Part shown: positions 25,440-33,951 of the stretch, one piece after another
How positions within the stretch are numbered: the first letter of the stretch is position 1
Layout of the letters: each line of letters opens with the position of its first letter
DNA from: Nocardia neocaledoniensis
Lineage (GTDB): Bacteria; Actinomycetota; Actinomycetes; Mycobacteriales; Mycobacteriaceae
Length of the DNA stretch: 64,000 nucleotides
Direction of reading: 5' to 3'
Assembly: GCF_003182135.1 (NCBI RefSeq)
Contig: NZ_QGTL01000005.1
Span: 62,001-126,000 of the forward strand
Position numbers and translations under genes: made by a program
Notes under the pieces: model-generated
What the model saw: only the letters and a program-made list of their open reading frames with translations
What the model was told of the DNA's origin: nothing
Databases searched by the model: none

Positions 25440-27266
25440 TCAGAACCCGGCTTCGTCGAGCTCCATCGCGCCCAGGTCGGTCGCGGTGAGCACGGCGCGT
25501 TCGGCGGTCACGTGGGGCAGCGCCGTGTTGGCGAAGAACGACGCGACGGCGATCTTGCCCCGGTAGAACTCGGTGTCCCGGCCGGATTCCAGGGCGGTCA
25601 GCGCGACCTCGGCCGCCACGATCAGGCGCCAGGCGACCAGCAGATCACCGACCGCGAGCAGGAAGCGCACGGCGTTGAGCCCGATCCGGTACAGCTGCGT
25701 GGGCTCCCCGCCCGCGGCGACCAGGTGCCCGGTGAGCGTGGCCACCATCTCCTCGACGTCCTCGATCGCACAGCCGAGCAGCACCTTTTCGGTCTTGAGC
25801 CGTCCACCGTCGGCGTCGGAGCGGGCGGTGGCCCTGACCTGGCCCAGCAGGTGTCCCAGGGCGACGCCGCGGTCGCGGGCGATCTTGCGGAAGAAGAAGT
25901 CCTGGGCCTGGATGGCGGTGGTGCCCTCGTAGAGCGAGTCGATCTTCGCGTCGCGGATGTACTGCTCGATGGGGTAGTCCTGCAGGAAGCCGGAGCCACC
26001 GAAGGTCTGCAGCGATTCGGTGAGGTACTGGTAGGCGCGCTCGGAGCCCACGCCCTTGACGATCGGCAGCAGCAGGTCGTTCACGCGTGCGGCGAGTTCG
26101 GCGTCGGCTCCCGAGACATGCTGGGCGACAACGGGATCCTGATGGCCCGCGGTGTAGAGGTAGACCGCGCGCAGGCCCTCGGCGTAGGCCTTCTGCATCA
26201 GCAGTGACCGGCGCACGTCGGGGTGGTGGATGATCGAGACCTTCGGCGCGGTCTTGTCCGAGGCCTTGGTCAGATCCGCGCCCTGCACGCGCGACCTGGC
26301 GTACTCGCGGGCGTTGAGATAGCCGGTGGACAAGGTGGCGATGGCCTTGGTGCCCACCATCATCCGGGCTTGCTCGATGACCTTGAACATCTGCGCAATG
26401 CCGTTGTGCACGTCACCGACGAGGTACCCGACCGCGGGCACGCCGTGGCCGCCGAAGGTGAGTTCGCAGGTGGCCGAGGCTTTCAGGCCCATCTTGTGCT
26501 CGACATTGGTGACGAAGACGCCGTTGCGGTCGCCGAGCGCGTACGTCTCGTGGTCGAAGTGGACCTTCGGCACGATGAACAGGCTCAGGCCCTTGGTGCC
26601 GGGGCCCGCGCCCTCGGGGCGGGCCAGGACCAGGTGGACGATGTTGTCGAACAGATCGTCGGAGTCGGCAGAGGTGATGAATCGCTTCACGCCCTCGATG
26701 TGCCAGGTGCCGTCCTCCTGCTTGATCGCCTTGGTGCGGCCGGCGCCGACGTCGGAACCGGCATCGGGCTCGGTGAGGACCATCGTGGCGCCCCAGTCGC
26801 GCTCCACCATCTGCGCCGCCCATCCGCGCTGCTGCTCGGTGCCGACCTCGGCAAGGACGGCGGCGATCATGGCGCCGGTCGAGTACATGTAAGCGGCGGG
26901 CTGTGCGCCGAGCACGAATTCGTTGACCGCCCAGCCCACCATCTGCGGCGCGGGGACGCCGCCGATCTCGGTGGACTTGGCCAGTCGCGGCCATTCGGCG
27001 TCGAGCCAGGCGCGCACCGCCTTCTTGAACGGCGCGGGCAGGCGTACCGAGTGCGTCGTGGGATCGAAAAGCGGTGGGGTGCGGTCTGTGTCGGCGAAGG
27101 GCTCGGCGACCGGGCCCTCGGCGAGGCGGGCCGCCTCGCTCAGCATCGTGCGCACGGTGTCGGCGTCGAGATCGCCGAACGCGCCGGTGGCGAGGACGGT
27201 GTCGAGGCCGTAGACCTCGAACAGATTGAACTCCAGGTCGCGAACGTTGCTCTTGTAGTGGCCCAC
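25440..27266 (-). CDS. FadE5-like acyl-CoA dehydrogenase
   Basis: This 608-aa flavoenzyme introduces a 2,3-double bond into acyl-CoA. It begins GHYKSNVRDLEFNLFEVYGL, as in mycobacterial FadE5, and carries the FAD/substrate motifs VLTEPDAGSDVGAGRTK and MGLKASATCELTF. The catalytic Glu lies in DSLYEGTTAIQAQDF. A C-terminal helical extension of about 150 residues makes it longer than short-chain dehydrogenases and matches the roughly 610-aa FadE5 class. It probably acts in fatty-acid or host-lipid beta-oxidation. It is followed by a co-transcribed TetR gene. Confidence 0.9.
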   Translation of the reverse strand: MGHYKSNVRDLEFNLFEVYGLDTVLATGAFGDLDADTVRTMLSEAARLAEGPVAEPFADTDRTPPLFDPTTHSVRLPAPFKKAVRAWLDAEWPRLAKSTEIGGVPAPQMVGWAVNEFVLGAQPAAYMYSTGAMIAAVLAEVGTEQQRGWAAQMVERDWGATMVLTEPDAGSDVGAGRTKAIKQEDGTWHIEGVKRFITSADSDDLFDNIVHLVLARPEGAGPGTKGLSLFIVPKVHFDHETYALGDRNGVFVTNVEHKMGLKASATCELTFGGHGVPAVGYLVGDVHNGIAQMFKVIEQARMMVGTKAIATLSTGYLNAREYARSRVQGADLTKASDKTAPKVSIIHHPDVRRSLLMQKAYAEGLRAVYLYTAGHQDPVVAQHVSGADAELAARVNDLLLPIVKGVGSERAYQYLTESLQTFGGSGFLQDYPIEQYIRDAKIDSLYEGTTAIQAQDFFFRKIARDRGVALGHLLGQVRATARSDADGGRLKTEKVLLGCAIEDVEEMVATLTGHLVAAGGEPTQLYRIGLNAVRFLLAVGDLLVAWRLIVAAEVALTALESGRDTEFYRGKIAVASFFANTALPHVTAERAVLTATDLGAMELDEAGF

Positions 27267-27288
27267 CGGACCGTCACCTCTCGACTGG

Positions 27289-27310
27289 ACCCGCCCCGAC
27301 CGGGGCGGGT
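27289..27310. terminator. Hairpin between triple-TetR and acyl-CoA dehydrogenase genes
   Basis: ACCCGCCCC-GACC-GGGGCGGGT forms a perfect 9-bp stem with a 4-nt loop, 117 bp beyond the stop of the minus-strand gene at 27427 and 23 bp before the dehydrogenase start. It may be the terminator of the former, or a leader hairpin of the latter. Confidence 0.5.
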
Positions 27311-27374
27311 GCTGAACCGGGCGCGCTTCGCGCCGCGGGAGCCATGATGGCGCACAATCATGCGCCGCGCAACC

Positions 27375-27398
27375 ATAAGTAACTCGCCGATAAGTCGG
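27375..27398. promoter_or_regulatory. ATAAGT direct repeats and CCGATAAGTCGG dyad
   Basis: ATAAGT occurs at 27375 and 27390, and the second copy lies inside CCGATAAGTCGG, whose outer 4-bp arms pair. The site is about 110 bp upstream of the acyl-CoA dehydrogenase start and is a candidate operator for the TetR in that operon. Confidence 0.4.
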
Positions 27399-27426
27399 TC
27401 AGTCCACCATGGCGGTGTGGAACCGG

Positions 27427-29310
27427 TTATAAGTCATCAGGTGTTAAGGATCTTTCCGGAAGTTCGGCGAGGGCGATCCGTTCGCCGAGCGCGCAGAGTT
27501 CGGCGAGGAGATCCGGGCGGCGGGTCAATCGCGGATTGCGGACCGCGTCGTTGACCACCGTCGTGACGGCATGGATCAGCACCCGCGCGGTCGGCAGGCT
27601 CAACTCGGGCCGCACCGACTGCAGCAGCCGGGCCCAGCCGATGATGCCGTCGCGATGGATCCGCCGATATCTGGCGGCGGCGCCGGCGGGTAGATTGCCG
27701 GTCTCGCTGACCGCGGTGCCGACGAGATCGGTTCTCTCCCTGGCGAATCGGACGTAGTATCGCAGCAGCAGGCGGAGCGAGTCGCTCGGATCGCCGCCCT
27801 CGGCCAGCGCCCGCTCGGTGTACTGCTGGATCCACCGGTTGTTGCGCTCGATGATCTCGTCCAGCAGGTCGGACTTGCTCTCGAAATGGTGGTAGAGCGC
27901 GGGGCCGCGCACGCCGACGGAGGTGCCGATGTCCTCGATGCTGACCGCGGCGAACCCGCGCTCGCTGAACAGCTGGGCGGCGGCGGCCACGAGTTGCTCG
28001 GTCCGTGCCGCGGAATCGGGATCGGTGGGGGCACCGTCGGAGTCGGCCGTGTCGGCGCGTGCGCCGGGCCGGGCGGCGACACCGGCAGCGATGACCGCGT
28101 CGACGGCGGCGTCGAGTACCCGTGCGAAGGCGTCGTCGGGCAGCTGGGTGCGGTGGTTGGACGGGCTGGTCACCACCGACAGCACGACCCAGCCGAGCGC
28201 GTCGCGGTCGGCGGCGCCGAGATCGGGCCTGCGGGCACGGACGGCCGCGCCGATCCGGTGGGTCAGCCGCACCGATCGGGCCAGCACGCCCACCCGGTCC
28301 ATCGGGGTCAGGCTGCGGAACTCGAGCTGCCACAAGCGGGCGAGCCCGCGCGTCTCGAGCGCTACCCGCACCAGCGCGGGTAGCGCGGCGTCGGCGGGGG
28401 CGCCGTCGGCGCATGCGGCGTCGACGCGGTCCAGGATCAGGTCGAGTCCTTCGCGCAGGCACGACCCGAGCAGTTCCTGCTTCGTGCGGAAATGCCGGTA
28501 CAGCGCGCCGCTGGTGATGCCGACGGCGGTGGCGATGTCGGCCATCGACGTGCGGTGGTAGCCGTGTTCGGCGAAGGCGGCGTTGGCGGCGCGCAGAATG
28601 GTGGCCCGCCGGTCGCGGGGCCTGCGGCGCACCGGCGGTGCGGTCTTGGCCGGTGCGGCCGTCACCGCGTGGTCGGTGGCGCCGAGCGCGCCGAGGAGCA
28701 TCCGCAGCAGCTCGTCGGTCAGCTGGTCGACGGTGGCGTCGACCCAGCCCGCGGTCCAGTCCCGCATCAGTCCGTCGACCGCGCCGACGAAGGTGGCCGC
28801 GGTCAGCCGGTAGTCGCGGGGCGCGAGTTCACCCCTGCCTGCGAAACTCTCGAACAGTGCGCACATCCGGTCCACCCAGCGGGCCCGGCTCTGCCTGCGC
28901 TGGGCGTCCATCCGCGCGCTGACCCCGGCGATCTCGACGAACGCGATTCTCGCGCACCGCGGGTCGCGGGTGACGTAGGAGAGGTAGGCGCGCACCATGG
29001 CGCCCGCGCGCGCGGCCAGCGGCAGGTCGTCGACCCGCGCGACCTCGTCGAGGACGTGCTGTTCGACGATGCCGTCGAGGTGCAGGTGCAGCTCGCCGAG
29101 CAGGTCCTCCAGGGTGTCGTACTCCTGGTAGAACTGCCGCGTGGACAGCCCCGCGGCCTGACACAGATCGGCCAGCCGTGTGTGGCGATAGCCGGCACCC
29201 GCCCCGAATGCTTCCAGCCCCGCCTCCCGGAACCGCGCCCGCCGTTCGGCCTGCCGCTCGTCGGCCGACCTGCCCCCGTACCGCCCCGTCGCCGCCGCGA
29301 CTCTCGCCAT
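27427..29310 (-). CDS. Tandem triple TetR regulator (three HTH plus ligand domains in one chain)
   Basis: This uninterrupted 627-aa frame contains three complete TetR units. Unit 1 is about residues 20-212 (HTH with AGLSTRQFYQEYDTLEDLL). Unit 2 is about 228-410 (HTH with VGITSGALYRHFRTKQELL). Unit 3 is about 432-627 (HTH with VGVRGPALYHHFESKSDLL). Linkers around 213-230 and 411-432 are Ala/Pro/Asp-rich. The three recognition helices differ, so this is not a recent duplication. A normal TetR is about 200 aa and acts as a homodimer, so this protein carries three HTHs per chain. It starts at ATG 29310, 22 bp below an ACTCTG/CAGAGT dyad. Confidence 0.88.
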   Translation of the reverse strand: MARVAAATGRYGGRSADERQAERRARFREAGLEAFGAGAGYRHTRLADLCQAAGLSTRQFYQEYDTLEDLLGELHLHLDGIVEQHVLDEVARVDDLPLAARAGAMVRAYLSYVTRDPRCARIAFVEIAGVSARMDAQRRQSRARWVDRMCALFESFAGRGELAPRDYRLTAATFVGAVDGLMRDWTAGWVDATVDQLTDELLRMLLGALGATDHAVTAAPAKTAPPVRRRPRDRRATILRAANAAFAEHGYHRTSMADIATAVGITSGALYRHFRTKQELLGSCLREGLDLILDRVDAACADGAPADAALPALVRVALETRGLARLWQLEFRSLTPMDRVGVLARSVRLTHRIGAAVRARRPDLGAADRDALGWVVLSVVTSPSNHRTQLPDDAFARVLDAAVDAVIAAGVAARPGARADTADSDGAPTDPDSAARTEQLVAAAAQLFSERGFAAVSIEDIGTSVGVRGPALYHHFESKSDLLDEIIERNNRWIQQYTERALAEGGDPSDSLRLLLRYYVRFARERTDLVGTAVSETGNLPAGAAARYRRIHRDGIIGWARLLQSVRPELSLPTARVLIHAVTTVVNDAVRNPRLTRRPDLLAELCALGERIALAELPERSLTPDDL

Positions 29311-29332
29311 GGCCCTCGGCCTCCCGACCCCA

Positions 29333-29358
29333 ACTCTGGATTTATTCGTATTCAGAGT
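29333..29358. promoter_or_regulatory. Dyad operator candidate upstream of triple TetR
   Basis: ACTCTG (29333-29338) and CAGAGT (29353-29358) flank a 14-nt AT-rich core. It lies in an AT-rich patch unusual for this window, directly before the regulator gene, and probably includes its promoter and autoregulatory site. Confidence 0.45.
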
Positions 29359-29672
29359 ATGTGATCGAGGAAGTCACCGACAATGGCCGGCCCCGACGGT
29401 TGCGTTTTCGGGTGTTCGGGGAGGAAGCTGACGGGATGCCGGCGACGATCGGCGCTGCCACCATGGAAGCGATCAGCAGGGTCACACCTGAGCCGATCAG
29501 AGAACACAATTGTGCGGCCGCCTCCAGTCGCGATTGCGGGCGTTCAGTCCGCGCAGCGCTACCTCGGACGGCGTGGGTCTCGATGTGGTCGCCCAGGCCC
29601 GTTGTCTGCTATATCGATGCGATCGGGTGCGGTTGTCACGCTCTGCCTCGACCGCTGGGTGATGATGTGCGT
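29359..29672. other. Non-coding stretch between triple TetR and 29673 gene
   Basis: No supported gene is visible. The minus strand has an open frame encoding a short hydrophobic peptide (GVTLLIASMVAAPIVAG) without a good start. The stretch probably contains divergent promoters. Confidence 0.35.
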
Positions 29673-30209
29673 ATGTCTGACCCGCTCAGCTTGCGCCTCG
29701 GTAGCTACTTCCACTCCGGTCTGCGGCGCTGGCCGGGGTCGGAACTGATCCTGACCACGGATGGCGGACTGTTCCACGTCGACGTCGTAGCGCCGACGCC
29801 GGCGGATATCACGGACTTCGATACCGCCGCAATGGAATTCGCCTGGACCGAGGCGCGTCACCACGGGGTCCTGTGTTATCGGTTCGGTGAAAGGCCCTGG
29901 CAGCATTACGCTTTCAACCCGCACCGCGACACCCCGCCCGGTGTGGTGGCGGGCCTGCCCGAGATCGGGCCGGGGGAGACGCTGTCCGTGACTCTCGGCT
30001 TGGCCGAGGTGGACAGGACGCCGGTGCTCGCGGTGCGCACGGCCGAGTGGCCGGAACACTTCGTCGGTGCTGTGCGGGCGACCCTGGCCAGGCTGGCCGC
30101 ACAATCGGTCGACAGCGCGCTGCTGGTCGGGGAGTGCGACGACCTTCACCTGTTCGTCGGGAGCGAGCGGATCGCTCAGCGGGCCGGTGTGCGATGTCGC
30201 TGTGGCTGA
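29673..30209 (+). CDS. Uncharacterised soluble protein
   Basis: I do not recognise this 178-aa protein. It has no signal or membrane segment. Visible landmarks are LRLGSYFHSGLRRWPGSELI, a strand GGLFHVDVVAPTPADI, CYRFGERPWQHYAFNPHRD, and WPEHFVGAVRATLARL near the end. It is compact, rich in aromatic residues and has normal actinobacterial codon use. ATG 29673 is the likely start, with GTG 29667 as alternative. It converges on a small membrane-protein gene 8 bp downstream. No function is offered. Confidence 0.7.
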   Translation: MSDPLSLRLGSYFHSGLRRWPGSELILTTDGGLFHVDVVAPTPADITDFDTAAMEFAWTEARHHGVLCYRFGERPWQHYAFNPHRDTPPGVVAGLPEIGPGETLSVTLGLAEVDRTPVLAVRTAEWPEHFVGAVRATLARLAAQSVDSALLVGECDDLHLFVGSERIAQRAGVRCRCG

Positions 30210-30217
30210 CGGGAGGG

Positions 30218-30580
30218 TCAGAAATTCGAGAGGGCTTCCATGCCCTGCAGCATCGCCACGACGAAGAGGACGGCGCCGAGGGTGCACAGTGCGACGAAGC
30301 CGAGGGAGAGGCAGAGCGCGGTGGACGACAACCAGGGTCGGTAGCCGGCTCGGCGACTGATCACCATGCCGGCCGACGACAACGTGATGGCGACGGCGGC
30401 GGGCCCCGCGAAGCTGCCGATCGTGACGGCGGGGGACGGCAGCGCATTGCCTGGCCGGTTGATCATCCACAGCAGGTCGGCCAGCGCGACGACCAGGAAG
30501 CCCAGCGCCGCGCCGCCCCACCAATGGTCCGGCCGTGTTCGCTCCCACAGATCCGAGGCTCCCCGCACAGTTCTATTCAA
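30218..30580 (-). CDS. Small three-helix membrane protein
   Basis: This 120-aa protein has three hydrophobic segments (GAALGFLVVALADLLWMI, then AVAITLSSAGMVI, then GFVALCTLGAVLFVVAML) and no recognised domain. The start is uncertain: TTG 30580 gives the full length, and an in-frame GTG four codons later is possible. It lies between convergent genes and downstream of phaC on the same strand, separated from it by about 100 bp in the opposite order. The function is unknown. Confidence 0.6.
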   Translation of the reverse strand: MNRTVRGASDLWERTRPDHWWGGAALGFLVVALADLLWMINRPGNALPSPAVTIGSFAGPAAVAITLSSAGMVISRRAGYRPWLSSTALCLSLGFVALCTLGAVLFVVAMLQGMEALSNF

Positions 30581-30682
30581 GCAGCCCCGAGACGCCGGCG
30601 CTCGTCGTCAGCGCCTGGGCGACGACAAGGCCGACGGGATGTGGTGCGTTGACGAGGCTCGCCCCCTGTACGGGCGCCGAGG

Positions 30683-32425
30683 TCAGTCGGCCATCACATA
30701 GGTGCCGGGGGCCACGCCGAGCGGGCGGAACTCGGTGTTGCCCAGCACGGCCGACGCCGGCTTGTCGCCCCCCGATCGGTCGCCGAGCCAGGCCGCGTAG
30801 TCCGGCCACCAGGACCCCTGCGCCGTCGGCGCCGCCGCGCGCCAGTCCCTGGCGTGGACGGAAAGATCCTCCGACACTTGGTAATTGGACTTCCGGTTGC
30901 CGGGCGGATTGACCAGCGCCGCGATGTGGCCGTTGGTCGACAGGACGAAACGCACCCTGCCGCCGAGCAGTTGCGCGCTGCGATAGCAATTGGTCCAGGG
31001 GCAGATGTGGTCGGCCGACCCGGCGACGACGTAGGCGTCAACGGTGATCGCGTTCAGGTCGATGGGGGTACCGAGTACCGTGACCCCTCCCGCGGTGGCC
31101 AGCTTGTTGTGCAGGGCGGCGAGAAGGAAGTCGCGATGCAGCGCGGCGGGCATCCGGGTGGTGTCGGCATTCCAGTAGAGGATGTCGAAGCGCGGTGGGG
31201 TCCTGCCCTGCAGATAGTTGTTGACCCAGTAGTTCCAGACCAGGTCGGCGGGACGCAGCCAGGCGAAGACTTCGGCCAGGGTGCGGCCGTCCAGATAGCC
31301 GGTGCGCTGCGACTGGGCGATCGCGGCGTGCGCGATCCCTTCGTCGATGAGCGAACCCGCGACGCCACCGCGGTTCTGGTCGATCATGGTGACCAACAGG
31401 TTCAGGCTGGCCAGCTCGCCGATGCCGCCGGTCTGCGCGCGGTGCGCGGCCGCCATGCAGGCGATCAGTCCGCCCGAGCACGCGGCCATGGTGTGCACGG
31501 AGCCGGCGCCGGTGATCCGGTCGACCACGCCGAACGCCTCGATCACCGCTTCGGCATAGGCGTCGATGCCCCAATCACGGTGGCGTTCCTCGGGATTGCG
31601 CCAGGAGATCATGAACACCTGCTGACCCTGCCGCACCAGATACTCGACCATGCTGCGGCCGGGCGCCAGATCGAGGACGTAGTACTTGTTGATGGTCGGC
31701 GGCACGATCAGCAGCGGCACCGCGCGCACGGTCTCGGTCTGCGGCAGGTACTGGATCAGCTCGAACATCTCCGTCCGGTACACGACGGCGCCGGGCGTGA
31801 TCCCCAGGTCGACACCCACCCGGAACGCGTCCGGCTCGACCATCGCGGGAACCCGCGGCGAGCTGGCGACATCGCGCAGCAGATTGCGCGGACCCGCGAC
31901 GGCATTGGCGCCGTTGCTGGCGAAGAACGTCTTCCAGGCGACGGGGCTGATCAGCGGATTGTTGCTCGGCGCAGCGGCTTCGAGGATGTTGGACAGGACG
32001 AACTTCATCCGCTCGGCGTCGCGCCACTCCATCGGCGCGTCCGCGAGCAGCCCTTCGGCCAGCTCGTCCGCGGCCAAATAGATCTGCACGATGCGCTTCA
32101 GCACCGGGTTCTGCGACCACTCCGGGTCGCTGAAGCGCCGGTCCTTCGGCCGCGGGGCCAGCTGGGAGGTGCCCACCACGATGCGGCCGAGTTCGTCGAC
32201 GAGCTTGCCGACCCGTGTCTTGACCCGGTCGGGGCGCTTGGCCAGCGCGTCGAGGAACTTCACCCCCGCGTTGCCGGGCAGCCACCGGTTGGCCGGGCCG
32301 AGCGCGGCCGCGATCAGCGGGTGGTCGAGGGGCACCGCCGACTCGGGCGAATCGACGGCGGTGCGATCGGCGCGTTCCTGGAATGTCGTGGGATTGCTGA
32401 TGACGTCTCCACTCCTGTCGGCCAC
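30683..32425 (-). CDS. phaC: Poly(3-hydroxyalkanoate) synthase
   Basis: This protein of about 580 aa polymerises 3-hydroxyacyl-CoA into storage polyester granules. The N-terminal half carries PHA-synthase landmarks (NPLISPVAWKTFFASNGAN, GVDLGITPGAVVYRTEMFEL, PPTINKYYVLDLAPGRSMVE). The lipase-like box reads AACSGGL with Cys near residue 316, instead of the more common GYCxGG, and Asp (VAGSADHICPW) and His (STNGHIAALVNPP) complete the triad. No ATG or ribosome binding site marks the start. GTG 32425 is the nearest usable codon. It is divergent from a PucR-type regulator and phaZ. Confidence 0.88.
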   Translation of the reverse strand: MADRSGDVISNPTTFQERADRTAVDSPESAVPLDHPLIAAALGPANRWLPGNAGVKFLDALAKRPDRVKTRVGKLVDELGRIVVGTSQLAPRPKDRRFSDPEWSQNPVLKRIVQIYLAADELAEGLLADAPMEWRDAERMKFVLSNILEAAAPSNNPLISPVAWKTFFASNGANAVAGPRNLLRDVASSPRVPAMVEPDAFRVGVDLGITPGAVVYRTEMFELIQYLPQTETVRAVPLLIVPPTINKYYVLDLAPGRSMVEYLVRQGQQVFMISWRNPEERHRDWGIDAYAEAVIEAFGVVDRITGAGSVHTMAACSGGLIACMAAAHRAQTGGIGELASLNLLVTMIDQNRGGVAGSLIDEGIAHAAIAQSQRTGYLDGRTLAEVFAWLRPADLVWNYWVNNYLQGRTPPRFDILYWNADTTRMPAALHRDFLLAALHNKLATAGGVTVLGTPIDLNAITVDAYVVAGSADHICPWTNCYRSAQLLGGRVRFVLSTNGHIAALVNPPGNRKSNYQVSEDLSVHARDWRAAAPTAQGSWWPDYAAWLGDRSGGDKPASAVLGNTEFRPLGVAPGTYVMAD

Positions 32426-32622
32426 GCGTGCGGCTGCCGCGCAGCGTGCTCTGGTCGGTTCGCGTCGATCCGGCACCGAGATCTCATGGTGCGGTGGTCG
32501 GCGCCCGAGAAGTGGGTTTTCGCAATCCAGCGGCGAACGCACGATGACCCGCATCTCAGTGCGGCCACCGTGCCGAACGCGTGATCACAGCGTCACGCAT
32601 CGGGGGCATTCCAGCCAATGTC

Positions 32623-32660
32623 GGTGCCGACACCACTTCCGGAGCAACTGTGTCGGCACC
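32623..32660. promoter_or_regulatory. 11-bp inverted repeat in phaC/regulator intergenic region
   Basis: GGTGCCGACAC (32623-32633) and GTGTCGGCACC (32650-32660) are perfect complements with a 16-nt spacer. The left arm is part of a perfect 14-bp palindrome TGTCGGTGCCGACA (32619-32632). It is a likely operator for coordinated control of phaC and the regulator-phaZ pair. Confidence 0.65.
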
Positions 32661-32716
32661 CACACTGTGGCTGTCCGAAGCGGCGGGTCCCGTTACCCCG
32701 TGGATAACCTGTCGAG

Positions 32717-33928
32717 GTGTCTACTCCGAGCCTCGCTCAGCCGGTGGCGAAACTCGCCGCCGACCTGCTCGAGCAGATCGATGCGCTGGCCGACCAGCTG
32801 CTCGTCCGTATCACCGAAGAGATCGAGATCTATCGCACAGAGTGCCTCGTCAGCCGCGCGGAGCTGCGGGCCTCACTGATAGCCAACATGGATCAGATCC
32901 TGGGACGGCTGCTCGGCGAACGCGGCGGCGACCTGTCGGCGCCGCGCCTGATCGGGCGGACCAGGGCGGCGCAGGACATGCCGCTGCCCGAGGTACTGCG
33001 CGCCTATCGCCTCGGCTTCGCGTTCGTCTGGGAGCGATTGCTCGGCGCCGCCCGTGACTCCGGGCAGCGGTCGGTGGACGCGCTGCTCGATACCGCGACC
33101 ACGATCTGGGAACTGGCCGACGATTTCTCCCTCGCCCTGACCGAGTCGTATCGGGAGGCGATGAGTGAACGCATGATCGAGGCCGACCGTCGACGATCCG
33201 GCATCCTTTCCGCGATCCTGGACGGCCCAGCGTCCGGTTCGCTCAGTGCCTGGGAGGTCGCGAAGCTTCTCGATCTGCCTTACGAAGGCACCTTTCTCGT
33301 CGTCGTCGCGGAGGTCACCGAGGGCCGCTCCTCGGCCCTGCCACGACTCGAGGACCGCCTGCGGCGGCTCGATGTGGGTTCGGCGTGGCGGTCGCAGCCG
33401 CACCACGAGATCGGGGTGCTCTCGCTGGGACCACGACGGGAACCGGCGGCGGTGCTGACCGCGGTCGAGCAGGTGGCGCTCGGGCGGGTCGGTGTGAGCC
33501 CGGTGTTCCATCGCCTCGACGGTGCCGCCCGCGCCTTGCGGCTGGCCCAGGTCGCCCTCGAGGCGCTGGCGCGGGGCACGAAGGGTATCCGCCGTCTCGA
33601 CGACGACCCTCACATCGATCTCCTTGTGCGAGACCGGGAGACCACGCGCCGGTTCGTGCTGCGTGTGCTGGGCGGTGTGCTCGCCACGCCCGACCACGAG
33701 CGCACGACCCTGCTGACCACCGCGACGGTGTGGATCGACGCGCGCGGTTCGGCCGCCGAAGCGGGACGGCAGCTCTACTGCCACGAGAACACGGTCCGGC
33801 AACGTATCCGCCGTCTCGAAGAACACCTGGGCGGCTCGCTGGACGACCCGCGGGTGTTGAGCGATCTCACCATCGCGCTGCGGGCCATCCGCGCGTTCCC
33901 GGAGCTCGGCGATCGACTCGACGCCTGA
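32717..33928 (+). CDS. PucR/CdaR-type transcriptional regulator
   Basis: This 403-aa regulator has a helical N-terminal sensor (RsbR-like region, about residues 20-160, with RAYRLGFAFVWERLL) and a GGDEF-like degenerate middle. The C-terminal PucR HTH (WIDARGSAAEAGRQLYCHEN then TVRQRIRRLEEHLG) lies at about residues 335-380. It starts at GTG 32717. It is co-directional with phaZ 23 bp downstream and divergent from phaC, so it most likely controls polyester synthesis and mobilisation. The inverted repeat at 32623 is a plausible binding site. Confidence 0.85.
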   Translation: MSTPSLAQPVAKLAADLLEQIDALADQLLVRITEEIEIYRTECLVSRAELRASLIANMDQILGRLLGERGGDLSAPRLIGRTRAAQDMPLPEVLRAYRLGFAFVWERLLGAARDSGQRSVDALLDTATTIWELADDFSLALTESYREAMSERMIEADRRRSGILSAILDGPASGSLSAWEVAKLLDLPYEGTFLVVVAEVTEGRSSALPRLEDRLRRLDVGSAWRSQPHHEIGVLSLGPRREPAAVLTAVEQVALGRVGVSPVFHRLDGAARALRLAQVALEALARGTKGIRRLDDDPHIDLLVRDRETTRRFVLRVLGGVLATPDHERTTLLTTATVWIDARGSAAEAGRQLYCHENTVRQRIRRLEEHLGGSLDDPRVLSDLTIALRAIRAFPELGDRLDA

Positions 33929-33951
33929 GTAGCCAACGTGAAGGAGGCCGC

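Noticed and set aside
23719..25566. A 615-codon open frame on the plus strand
   Set aside because: It is antisense to DUF5995, TetR and the acyl-CoA dehydrogenase, all of which have domains and proper starts. The translated product is low-complexity and Gly/Arg/Asp-rich, typical of a GC-rich shadow frame.
29359..29500. Short minus-strand peptide with a signal-like segment (GVTLLIASMVAAPIVAG)
   Set aside because: It has only a TTG start without a ribosome binding site, and its end lies inside the AT-rich operator/promoter of the triple TetR. It is probably chance.
30854..32584. A 576-codon open frame on the plus strand
   Set aside because: It lies wholly antisense to phaC, shows no domain, and has a composition typical of antisense frames.
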